Assembly: GCA_947595635.1 (NCBI GenBank)
Contig: CANQEU010000003.1
Location: 1 to 64,000 of the forward strand
Reading direction: 5' to 3'
Source of the DNA: an uncultured Clostridia bacterium
GTDB taxonomy: Bacteria > Bacillota > Clostridia > Oscillospirales > Acutalibacteraceae
Length of the DNA: 64,000 bases
Shown here: piece after piece, positions 1 to 7,280 of the stretch
How positions within the stretch are numbered: position 1 is the first letter of the stretch
How the letters are laid out: each line of letters opens with the position of its first letter
Notes under the pieces: generated by a model
Databases searched by the model: none
Seen by the model: the letters and a program-made list of their open reading frames with translations, nothing else
Told to the model about the DNA's origin: nothing
Translations under genes and position numbers: made by a program

Positions 1-107
1 AAGCCTGCAAAATGCAATACCATACGAAAGACTTCTTTTTTTAAGGAAAGATGGTTCATATCAATTGACATCGCAGAGGACAAATAAATTATTTTTTGTT
101 TTTTGTA

Positions 108-135
108 TTGACAAATTCGGGATAAATGTTAAAAT
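108..135 (+). promoter_or_regulatory. Putative sigma-A promoter of the ilvB leader
   Basis: TTGACA (108-113) and TAAAAT (130-135) are separated by 16 bp. Transcription would start near 142, just before the T-box leader. It is the best promoter match in the AT-rich first 160 bases; another TTGACA at 65-70 has no good -10. The placement is inferred from consensus only. Confidence 0.6.
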
Positions 136-159
136 TAGTATCAATGGAATATTTTAAAA

Positions 160-418
160 GCTTTGACGGGGAAGAGTACAATGGATAAGCTTTTTCAGAG
201 AGTCGCCGTTCGGTGCGAGGCGATATTGCCCCAAAGGAAAATCACCCCTGAGTTTTCTGCTGAAGCGCTTTGCGCGTTTTAGGTATGAACGGTCGCCCTC
301 CGTTACAAGGGAAAGCATTCGGCTGTTGCCCGATGCTCCGAGCGGCTCATTTGAGCAAGCAAAGTGGTACCACGATTTTGTCGCCTTTGCAGTCATACAG
401 ACTGCAAAGGCTTTTTTG
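160..418 (+). promoter_or_regulatory. T-box leader (isoleucine-type) with intrinsic terminator
   Basis: This is a tRNA-sensing leader that lets transcription continue when uncharged tRNA binds. It shows the GAAGAGTA box near 171, a Stem I apical region around CAGAGAG and GGTGCGAGG, and the 14-nt T-box AAAGTGGTACCACG at 361-374. A terminator follows, with GCCTTTGCAGT (383-393) pairing with ACTGCAAAGGC (401-411) and then a T-run. The codon just before ACCCCTGAG is ATC (241-243), which is the usual specifier position and points to tRNA-Ile. This fits the downstream ilvB and cimA genes. The family call is firm; the specifier is read by alignment to known leaders by eye. Confidence 0.93.
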
Positions 419-501
419 ATTGCGCGCATTCTCCGCTGCACTTAGGCTTGATAAAAGCGCGCAATAAAAACAATGTGAATTTAAAGGAACAGGAGATCAT
501 T

Positions 502-2163
502 ATGAGATTAAACGGATCTGACATTATTTGCGAATGCCTGCTTGAACAAGGCGTTGACACTGTTTTCGGCTATCCCGGCGGCGCGGTGCTCAACATTTAC
601 GACGCTCTTTACAAGTACAGCGACAAAATAAATCATATTCTCACCGCACACGAGCAGGGTGCGTCCCACGCTGCGGACGGCTATGCCCGCGCGACGGGAA
701 AGGTAGGAGTAGTCATAGCCACCTCCGGCCCGGGCGCCACAAACCTTATAACCGGGCTTGCAACCGCTAAAATGGACAGCTCGCCCGTAGTTGCCATAAC
801 GGGGAACGTAACAAGAGACGGACTCGGCAGAGACAGCTTTCAGGAGGTAGACATAAAGTCAATAGCCGCGCCGGTTACAAAAAAAAGCTTCTGCGTTATG
901 AGCATGGAGGAGCTTGCGCCGACAATAAGAGAGGCGTTTAAAATAGCAACATCCGGCAGAAAAGGGCCTGTACTTGTCGATATTCCCAAGGACATTTCGG
1001 CAATGGAGACCGAATTTGAAAGAACCGCGCCCGAAGCAGAGCCTGCTTGTTGCCCGAAAAACGATTTTGAAAGGGCTGCCGAAATCATCAAAAGCTCCAA
1101 ACGTCCGTTTATATACGCAGGCGGCGGAGTAATAAGCGGCGGCGCCTCTAATGAGCTTATTGCCCTTGCGCACAGAATAAACGCTCCGGTTTGCTGCTCG
1201 CTTATGGGAATCGGCGGCATACCCGGCGACGATCCGCTTTATTTCGGGAATCTCGGTATGCACGGTATGTACGAAACAGGAATGGCTACACTTAAGGCTG
1301 ACTGTATTATCGCAATAGGAGCGCGTTTTTCTGACCGTGTTGCAGGCGACCGTGAAAAATTCCGTGAAAACGCTTCTATTATTCATTTTGACATAGACGA
1401 AAAGGAAATAGACAAAAACGTAAAAACCGACTGCGCAATACGCGGCGATATAAAGCAGACGGCGGCAGAGCTTATCGGTATTCTTCCTCAGCTTGAGCAC
1501 AAGGAATGGCTTGACACAATAGCCGAGTGGAAAAAGAAAAGGCTGCCTGACCCCAAGGAGGATAATTTCCCGTCGCCCCAGCATATATTAAACGCTGTGC
1601 AAAAGCTTAAAAAGGACGACGACATCATTGTGACCGACGTCGGACAGCATCAAATGTGGGCGGCTCAGATATGCTCTTTTAACAAGCCGAGAACCTTCAT
1701 AACCTCAGGCGGACTCGGAACTATGGGCTTCGGAATGGGAGCGGCTGTCGGAGCAAAATTTGCAAGACCGCAAAGCAGAGTCACCCTTATTACCGGCGAC
1801 GGAAGCTTTCATATGAATTTAAACGAGCTTGTTACATTGAAAAGCTATAATATCCCAATAGTTGTCTGCGTTATGAACAACAGCGTTCTCGGAATGGTTC
1901 GTCAGTGGCAAAAGCTTTTTTACGGCAGACGCTTCTCCCAAACCGACCCGCACCGCGCAACAAATTTTTCCGACCTTGCTTCCTCCTTCGGAATTGAGGG
2001 AATAACGGTAAAACGGCCCGATGAGGTCGAAGCCGCGCTAAAATACGCATATTCGCTGAACGCGCCCGCTGTAATAGATTTTCAAATATCGCCGGACGCA
2101 AATGTGCTGCCTATGATACCTCCAGGAAAGACCGCGGCGGATATGATAACCGAGCTTGACTGA
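502..2163 (+). CDS. ilvB: Acetolactate synthase, large catalytic subunit
   Basis: This ThDP enzyme condenses pyruvate with pyruvate or 2-oxobutyrate, the first shared step of Val/Leu/Ile synthesis. The protein is 553 aa, normal for the family. The N-terminal ThDP Pyr domain carries the catalytic Glu in AHEQGASHAADGYARA. The C-terminal PP domain carries GDGSFHMNLNEL and NNSVLGMVRQWQ. The ORF track opens at 364, inside the T-box terminator. I place the start at ATG 502, preceded by AGGAG and beginning MRLNGSD. No ilvN regulatory subunit lies next to it, so the small subunit is elsewhere or absent. Control is by the isoleucine T-box upstream. The cimA gene follows after 30 bp, so they are probably cotranscribed. 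Confidence 0.96.
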   Translation: MRLNGSDIICECLLEQGVDTVFGYPGGAVLNIYDALYKYSDKINHILTAHEQGASHAADGYARATGKVGVVIATSGPGATNLITGLATAKMDSSPVVAITGNVTRDGLGRDSFQEVDIKSIAAPVTKKSFCVMSMEELAPTIREAFKIATSGRKGPVLVDIPKDISAMETEFERTAPEAEPACCPKNDFERAAEIIKSSKRPFIYAGGGVISGGASNELIALAHRINAPVCCSLMGIGGIPGDDPLYFGNLGMHGMYETGMATLKADCIIAIGARFSDRVAGDREKFRENASIIHFDIDEKEIDKNVKTDCAIRGDIKQTAAELIGILPQLEHKEWLDTIAEWKKKRLPDPKEDNFPSPQHILNAVQKLKKDDDIIVTDVGQHQMWAAQICSFNKPRTFITSGGLGTMGFGMGAAVGAKFARPQSRVTLITGDGSFHMNLNELVTLKSYNIPIVVCVMNNSVLGMVRQWQKLFYGRRFSQTDPHRATNFSDLASSFGIEGITVKRPDEVEAALKYAYSLNAPAVIDFQISPDANVLPMIPPGKTAADMITELD

Positions 2164-2193
2164 CAGGCAATGATTTGAAAGGAAAATAAATAA

Positions 2194-3765
2194 ATGAAAC
2201 AAATAGAAATTTTCGACTCCACACTTCGTGACGGAGCGCAGGGCGAAGGAATATCGTTTTCGGTGCAGGATAAGCTTGCCATCGTTCGCTCCCTTGACAA
2301 GCTTGGTATAAAATACATAGAGGCAGGAAACCCCGGCTCAAACCCAAAGGATCTTGAGTTTTTCGAGGCGGCTAAAGGACTGACGCTGAAAAACGCCTCT
2401 CTTGTCGCCTTCGGCAGTACAAGGCGAAAGGATATAAAGGCTGAGGACGACAAAAATCTCAACGCCCTGCTCGGCGCAGGAACAGCCACGGTCGCAGTAT
2501 TCGGCAAATGCTGGAGGCTGCACGTTGACGAAATAATAAACACCACTGCCGAGGAAAACTCCGCAATGATTTACGATACCTGCAAATTTTTGAACGATAA
2601 CGGAAAGCACGTTATATTTGACGCTGAGCATTTCTTTGACGGCTATAAGGACGACCGTGACTTTGCCCTCGGCGCGCTTAAATGCGCCGTAGACGGCGGC
2701 GCGGAATGCCTTGCGCTGTGCGATACAAACGGCGCTGCCTATCCCGATGAGATATACTCCGCCGTTAAGGACGTATGCCAAAGCTTTCCGAATGTAAAAA
2801 TCGGAATACACACCCACAACGACAGGGGCATGGCTGTCGCAAATTCCATTATGGCTGTAAACGCAGGCGCAGCTCATGTTCAGGGAACATACCTTGGCTA
2901 CGGCGAGCGCTGCGGCAACGCAAATTTGTCAACTATAATTCCTGACCTCACCCTTACGGGAAAATACTGCTGTATTCCGCAGGAAATGCTGAAAAGCGTT
3001 ACGCTCACCGCCCGTGAAATAGGCGAAATTTCAAACACATCAATAAAAAGAGGAGAGCCGTTTGTCGGCATTAGCGCGTTTGCTCACAAGGCGGGTATGC
3101 ACGCCGACGGCGTGCTAAAGCTGCCCCGTTCATTTGAGCACGTTGAGCCTGAGACATTCGGCAATACAAGGCGCTTCCTTATGAGCGAAATTTCAGGCAG
3201 AGGAGCCGTGCTTGAGCGCATAAAAAAAATTGATCCGACAATAGAAAAAAACAGCCGCGAAACGGCGCAGATACTTGACGCTCTCAAAAAAATGGAACAG
3301 CAGGGCTACCAGTATGAGGGAGCTGACAGCAGTCTTGAAATGCTTATACGCCGCAATCTCGGAAAATACAAGCCGTTCTTTGAGCTGAAGAATTATAAAA
3401 TAATATCCGGCAGACCGTGTGAAAATGATGAATGCAGCGCAACCGCAACCGTAAAAATCACTGTAAACGACAAGGATCAGCTTATGGTCGCAGAGGGCAA
3501 CGGCCCTATCAGCGCTATGGATAACGCGCTCAGACGCGCGCTTGAGGTCTTTTATCCGTCACTTAAAAATATGCACCTTATCGACTACAAGGTTCGTGTT
3601 ATGGACCCGAAAAGCGCAACAGCCGCAACGGTAAGGGTTCTTATAACCTCCTCGGACGGAAAAAACGTCTGGTCTACGGTCGGAGTATCGGCAGACGTTG
3701 TCGAGGCGAGCCGAATAGCTCTCACAGAATCCATTGAATATCATCTTATACAAAGCAAAGAGTAA
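2194..3765 (+). CDS. cimA: Citramalate synthase
   Basis: It condenses pyruvate with acetyl-CoA to (R)-citramalate, giving 2-oxobutyrate for isoleucine without threonine deaminase. At 523 aa it has the length of the CimA-type branch rather than classical LeuA. DSTLRDGAQGEG near residue 8 and HTHNDRGMAVANS near residue 205 are the HMGL-like barrel and metal-site motifs. The last ~120 residues look like the LeuA-type allosteric domain, the usual site of isoleucine feedback. It follows ilvB by 30 bp with an AAAGGAAA-type ribosome site. 2-Isopropylmalate or homocitrate synthase is the alternative, but the N-terminus and length favour CimA. Confidence 0.9.
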   Translation: MKQIEIFDSTLRDGAQGEGISFSVQDKLAIVRSLDKLGIKYIEAGNPGSNPKDLEFFEAAKGLTLKNASLVAFGSTRRKDIKAEDDKNLNALLGAGTATVAVFGKCWRLHVDEIINTTAEENSAMIYDTCKFLNDNGKHVIFDAEHFFDGYKDDRDFALGALKCAVDGGAECLALCDTNGAAYPDEIYSAVKDVCQSFPNVKIGIHTHNDRGMAVANSIMAVNAGAAHVQGTYLGYGERCGNANLSTIIPDLTLTGKYCCIPQEMLKSVTLTAREIGEISNTSIKRGEPFVGISAFAHKAGMHADGVLKLPRSFEHVEPETFGNTRRFLMSEISGRGAVLERIKKIDPTIEKNSRETAQILDALKKMEQQGYQYEGADSSLEMLIRRNLGKYKPFFELKNYKIISGRPCENDECSATATVKITVNDKDQLMVAEGNGPISAMDNALRRALEVFYPSLKNMHLIDYKVRVMDPKSATAATVRVLITSSDGKNVWSTVGVSADVVEASRIALTESIEYHLIQSKE

Positions 3766-3821
3766 AATCCAAATGTCTTTTGTCAATAGTAACACAATGT
3801 TATTTTTTCTCTTACGGAAAT

Positions 3822-3850
3822 TTGAATTTTCCTCGATAATCTGATATAAT
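3822..3850 (+). promoter_or_regulatory. Sigma-A promoter of citrate synthase
   Basis: TTGAAT (3822-3827) and TATAAT (3845-3850) are separated by 17 bp. The site lies 80 bp upstream of the citrate synthase start and after the cimA stop, so citrate synthase can be transcribed independently of the T-box. Confidence 0.72.
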
Positions 3851-3929
3851 AAAATCAACATCCGGCGCATATAGTTTATATATGCACTTAAAATAACGGA
3901 CGCATTTACTTTAAAAGGAAGTGAGTTAA

Positions 3930-5303
3930 TTGGGACACGAAAGAGAATTTAGCGAAATCACACCTGAAATACTGAAAATGAGCGAGCTTTGCTACAAGAA
4001 CAGCAATATTGATCCGTCTCTTTACACTAAGTATGACGTAAAAAGAGGACTCAGAGACGTAACCGGCGCGGGAGTTCTTACGGGGCTTACCGAAATTTCC
4101 GACGTCTGCGCGGTGAGAGAGCTTCCAAACGGCGAAAGGGTCCCGATTGACGGCGAGCTTTACTATCGCGGATATGAAATTGAGGCAATAGTAGACGGCT
4201 TTATAAAAGACAACCGCTTCGGCTTTGAGGAGGTAACCTACCTTTTGCTTTTCGGTCAGCTTCCGAATGAAAAACAGCTTGACGAATTCCGCAATCTGCT
4301 TGCATATTACCGCTCTCTGCCGATGAGCTTTGTAAGAGATATAATTATGAAAATGCCGAGCAAGGACATTATGAATGCGCTTGCGAGGAGCGTACTCACG
4401 CTTTATTCCTATGACAGCAATCCTGACGACACATCCTTGCCAAACGTCCTTAGACAGTGCATTCAGCTTATATCGCTGTTCCCCATTCTCTCTGTTTACA
4501 GCTTTCAGGCATACGGCTATTTTCACGAAAATAAAAGCCTGTTTATACACAACCCTCAGCCGGAGCTTTCAACGGCTGAAAATATCCTTTATATGCTTCG
4601 CCCCGACAGTAAATACACCCCTCTTGAGGCAAAGCTGCTTGATATGGCTCTTGTTCTTCACGCAGAGCACGGCGGCGGCAATAATTCCACATTTACAACT
4701 CACGTTGTCACCTCCTCTGGCACGGATACATACTCGGCAATAGCCGCTGCGCTCGGCTCTCTTAAGGGGCCTAAGCACGGCGGAGCCAATATAAAGGTCG
4801 CCAAAATGTTTGACGACATAAAGGCGCACGTCAAGGACTTCTACGACGATGAGGAAATCTCAAATTATATAACAAAAATACTGCACAAAGAGGCGTTTGA
4901 CCGCAGCGGACTCATATACGGCATGGGTCACGCAATATATTCTATATCCGACCCGCGCGCGAGAGTTTTAAAGCGCTTTGTTGAGAGGCTTTCAAAGGAA
5001 AAGGGTCGGGAGGACGAGCTTCATCTTTACAACGCGGTATCAAGAATTGCGTCTGAGAAAATCGTAAAGGAGCGCAAGGTATATAAGGGGGTAAGCGCAA
5101 ATATCGACTTTTACAGCGGCTTTGTCTACACAATGCTCGATCTCCCCTATGAGCTTTTTACGCCTCTCTTTGCAATTGCAAGAATCTCCGGCTGGAGCGC
5201 GCATAGAATTGAAGAGCTAATAAGTACCGGCAAGATAATCCGTCCGGCATATATGAATGTTCAAGAGCATCTTGACTACATTGATATGAAGGACCGCAAA
5301 TAA
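3930..5303 (+). CDS. gltA: Citrate synthase
   Basis: It condenses oxaloacetate and acetyl-CoA to citrate and feeds 2-oxoglutarate/glutamate synthesis in anaerobes. The protein is 457 aa. The catalytic pattern of Si-type citrate synthases is visible: HAEHGGGNNST (first His region), GPKHGGAN (second His) and GMGHAIYSISDPR (Asp region). The start appears to be TTG at 3930, 7 nt after AAGGAAGTGAG; no good ATG alternative precedes conserved sequence. It has its own promoter and is closed by the strong hairpin at 5323-5365. Some relatives also use propionyl-CoA (methylcitrate synthase), which the sequence cannot exclude. Confidence 0.93.
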   Translation: MGHEREFSEITPEILKMSELCYKNSNIDPSLYTKYDVKRGLRDVTGAGVLTGLTEISDVCAVRELPNGERVPIDGELYYRGYEIEAIVDGFIKDNRFGFEEVTYLLLFGQLPNEKQLDEFRNLLAYYRSLPMSFVRDIIMKMPSKDIMNALARSVLTLYSYDSNPDDTSLPNVLRQCIQLISLFPILSVYSFQAYGYFHENKSLFIHNPQPELSTAENILYMLRPDSKYTPLEAKLLDMALVLHAEHGGGNNSTFTTHVVTSSGTDTYSAIAAALGSLKGPKHGGANIKVAKMFDDIKAHVKDFYDDEEISNYITKILHKEAFDRSGLIYGMGHAIYSISDPRARVLKRFVERLSKEKGREDELHLYNAVSRIASEKIVKERKVYKGVSANIDFYSGFVYTMLDLPYELFTPLFAIARISGWSAHRIEELISTGKIIRPAYMNVQEHLDYIDMKDRK

Positions 5304-5322
5304 ATAACGCTATATATAAAAA

Positions 5323-5365
5323 CGCCGCCCTCCCTTTATTCGTCCGTGAATAAGGGAGGGCGGCG
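5323..5365. terminator. Bidirectional terminator between citrate synthase and the RHH gene
   Basis: CGCCGCCCTCCCTTTATT pairs with AATAAGGGAGGGCGGCG across an 8-nt loop. T-rich sequence lies on the plus side and A-rich sequence on the other, so it can serve the convergent genes on both strands. Confidence 0.88.
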
Positions 5366-5374
5366 CTTTATTGC

Positions 5375-5536
5375 TTACTGCTTTTGTTGATTTTCAGATG
5401 TTTTCCTTATATGCTCTTTAAGAACAAGATTTACATACTGTGAAAACGACCTGTCGTCCTGCTCGGCAAGCTCTTTTACTCTGTCGATTATATCCTCGTC
5501 AAGCGTTATGCTGACCTTTTTCTTGAACGGTCTCAT
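5375..5536 (-). CDS. Small ribbon-helix-helix (Arc/CopG-type) protein
   Basis: This 53-aa ORF is below the cut-off of the supplied track. It reads MRPFKKKVSITLDEDIIDRV and continues to a polar Lys/Gln tail. An N-terminal basic strand (KKKVSITLDE) followed by two predicted helices is the ribbon-helix-helix layout of dimeric DNA-binding repressors and antitoxins. The start ATG has TGAGGTG about 7 nt upstream. No toxin gene is beside it: the next minus-strand gene upstream is the 93-aa protein at 5723, about 190 bp away. The target is unknown. The gene call is fairly sure and the fold call moderately sure. Confidence 0.72.
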   Translation of the reverse strand: MRPFKKKVSITLDEDIIDRVKELAEQDDRSFSQYVNLVLKEHIRKTSENQQKQ

Positions 5537-5722
5537 ACCAAACACCTCAGGAAAATAATACTATATTATGCAACAACAAGTTGCTTTTTCGCATAAATTA
5601 GCTTAAAATAGTATTTAGTAGCTTTATATAATCACACCTCGGATTTATAAAAGCGAGCCTGCCTCATCGTTTCGCGGTTTAAATAAAGCGCTCGAACAAG
5701 ACGGCGCAGAGACTTTTAAAAA

Positions 5723-6004
5723 TCAATCCTCAAGCTCCTGCAAATCGGCGGCTGTAACGTCGTTTTCAAGGTTATCCCTCGCAAGATCGTTGTCGATAAC
5801 GGAATAAACGCTTGAAATCGGCTTTTCCCTTTTAAACGGGACTGTATGATAAACCTTCTGCGACGGCGGCTCTGTTCCGGAAATTATCGGTCTTGCCTTT
5901 TCATTGCCGTGCTTTGCCTTTCCCTGTATTTCCGGCGTTGGGGCGCTGTCGTTTCTCTTTTTTGTGTGCGTGCGCTCTATTCGCTTCATTCCCTGCTTTG
6001 CCAT
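5723..6004 (-). CDS. Small basic hypothetical protein
   Basis: I do not recognise a named family for this 93-aa soluble protein. It is strongly basic and polar at the N-terminus (MAKQGMKRIERTHTKKRN), has a middle rich in Pro/Gly/His, and ends acidic (DLQELED). No signal peptide or membrane helix is seen. A good ribosome site (GAGGTG) precedes the ATG by about 8 nt, which supports a real gene. It lies between the RHH gene and the tRNA pair on the same strand. Confidence 0.6.
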   Translation of the reverse strand: MAKQGMKRIERTHTKKRNDSAPTPEIQGKAKHGNEKARPIISGTEPPSQKVYHTVPFKREKPISSVYSVIDNDLARDNLENDVTAADLQELED

Positions 6005-6098
6005 ATTATCACCTCAAGCATAGTTTGCCCGAAGCATATGATATTATCCTGCTAAAGCACTGTGTTTGCTGTAAAGCATTAATCATGGTAAAAAATAA

Positions 6099-6120
6099 TA
6101 AGCGCCCGAACAATCAGGCG
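6099..6120 (-). terminator. Terminator of tRNA-Gly
   Basis: AGCGCC and GGCGCT pair across a 10-nt loop. On the minus strand the stem is followed by an interrupted T-rich run (TTATTATTTTTT), directly after the tRNA 3' end. Confidence 0.7.
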
Positions 6121-6123
6121 CTT

Positions 6124-6197
6124 TGGAGCGGACAACGGGAATCGAACCCGCCTCCTCAGCTTGGGAAGCTGATATTCTACCAATGAACTATGTCCGC
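6124..6197 (-). tRNA. tRNA-Gly (anticodon CCC)
   Basis: This is a 74-nt cloverleaf with acceptor stem GCGGACA/TGTCCGC and T-arm GGGTTCGATTCCC. The anticodon stem TCAGC/GCTGA encloses the loop TTCCCAA, giving anticodon CCC, which reads GGG. The CCA tail is encoded. It lies downstream of tRNA-Thr with an intervening terminator-like hairpin. Confidence 0.95.
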
Positions 6198-6313
6198 ATA
6201 TTATTTAATATGTTTATTAAAACGCTCGCAGACCTCAATCCTTTGACCGCGAGGATTGCCAAATTCGCTTTTCGCGTCATTGAATTTAAGCCGCGAATTA
6301 AATATTTTGCTGA

Positions 6314-6341
6314 AAAAGCACCTGCCTGCGCAAGTGCTTTT
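6314..6341 (-). terminator. Terminator-like hairpin between tRNA-Thr and tRNA-Gly
   Basis: AAAAGCAC and GTGCTTTT pair across a 12-nt loop immediately after the tRNA-Thr 3' end. The minus strand continues in T's. Confidence 0.65.
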
Positions 6342-6342
6342 A

Positions 6343-6418
6343 TGGAGCTGGAAAAGGGACTTGAACCCTCGACCTACGCTTTACGAGAGCGTCGCTCTAC
6401 CGTCTGAGCTATTCCAGC
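6343..6418 (-). tRNA. tRNA-Thr (anticodon CGT)
   Basis: This is a 76-nt cloverleaf with acceptor stem GCTGGAA/TTCCAGC, D-arm containing AGCTCAGACGGTAGAGC, and T-arm GAGGGTTCAAGTCCCTT. The anticodon stem ACGCT/AGCGT encloses loop CTCGTAA, giving anticodon CGT, which reads ACG. The CCA tail is encoded. Confidence 0.95.
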
Positions 6419-6431
6419 ATTCCGCTCGGTT

Positions 6432-6461
6432 ATTATAACACTTTTAGTAGGTATAAGTCAA
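6432..6461 (-). promoter_or_regulatory. Promoter of tRNA-Thr
   Basis: On the minus strand, TTGACT (6456-6461) and TATAAT (6432-6437) are separated by 18 bp and end 13 bp before the tRNA 5' end. Confidence 0.75.
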
Positions 6462-6682
6462 CTAAAATTTTTAATTAAAAATATAAATATTAAGAGCACG
6501 CTTTGATTTAACAAATATTATATCAAACTCCCGTTATGCCGTATTTTTTGCAAAAGCGGCAGCCGGATAACCAAGCTCTCAAAAAAAACAGTGATAACTT
6601 TTCACAAAAATGGTTTTTCCGCTCAATATTGTCCTATAATAAAAACGATATACCTAATAAATCAAATTTAGGGGGTTTTATT

Positions 6683-7114
6683 ATGAACGAAACAATACCG
6701 AACCTGCTTAAAAAATACCGACTAAATTGCGGATACTCTCAGCAAATGGTGGCGAATACGCTCAATATTGACCGTTCGACCTACACATATTATGAAACAG
6801 GCAAGTCTATGCCGAGCATGAACACCATATTGATTTTAAAAAATCTTTTTAAAATACCGTATGACGAGCTTATAAGCTGTTTTGATTCCAGCGCGCTGCT
6901 TGCCGTAAAAAAGCTGAATGATCCTACTATAGAGGACAAGCACGAAGAGCCGGATTTATCAAATTGCCGAAAAAAGATCATGCTGGACAAAACTTCTATT
7001 TATGAGCTGCCAAAGGAGGAGCAGCAGCTGATACTTTATTATCGAAGATTAAATCAGAAGGATAAGGAAAAGCTTATGGGCGAGCTGCACAATCACATAA
7101 AGGACAACTACTGA
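6683..7114 (+). CDS. XRE-family helix-turn-helix regulator
   Basis: The protein is 143 aa. Residues 1-60 form a Cro/CI-type HTH (LLKKYRLNCGYSQQMVANTL, then IDRSTYTYYETGKSMPS). A roughly 80-aa charged helical tail follows, with LPKEEQQLILYYRRLNQKDKEKLM near the end; similar tails occur in stress or sporulation-type XRE regulators. The track start (6536) is too early. ATG 6683 has a GGGGG ribosome site and begins with the HTH. A TATAAT at 6635-6640 may be the -10 of its promoter. The target is unknown; it stands alone between convergent and divergent neighbours. Confidence 0.85.
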   Translation: MNETIPNLLKKYRLNCGYSQQMVANTLNIDRSTYTYYETGKSMPSMNTILILKNLFKIPYDELISCFDSSALLAVKKLNDPTIEDKHEEPDLSNCRKKIMLDKTSIYELPKEEQQLILYYRRLNQKDKEKLMGELHNHIKDNY

Positions 7115-7169
7115 CAGCTAAACATAACAGTGCCGCTTCAGTCTGCCGTCCCTTTTGATTATCACAGAA

Positions 7170-7201
7170 AAAATCCCACTCCGACTCTGGAGCGGGATTT
7201 T
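7170..7201. terminator. Bidirectional terminator between XRE gene and htrA
   Basis: AAAATCCCACTCC and TGGAGCGGGATTTT pair with a 5-nt loop, flanked by A's on one side and TATTTTTG on the other. It separates convergent genes. Confidence 0.8.
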
Positions 7202-7280
7202 ATTTTTGCACCGCAGACAATATAATTTAATGCTGTTTTCCGCACTCGGAACACAAAGGCGCATACCCTTTGCAGACACG

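Noticed and set aside
364-501. N-terminal extension of ilvB in the ORF track
   Set aside because: It translates through the T-box terminator stem; ATG 502 has a proper ribosome site and starts the conserved domain.
859-1584. 241-aa antisense ORF inside ilvB
   Set aside because: It is an out-of-frame shadow of a conserved gene, without a ribosome site or recognisable domain.
3906-4550. 214-aa antisense ORF inside citrate synthase
   Set aside because: Shadow ORF; the plus strand encodes an intact enzyme with all catalytic motifs.
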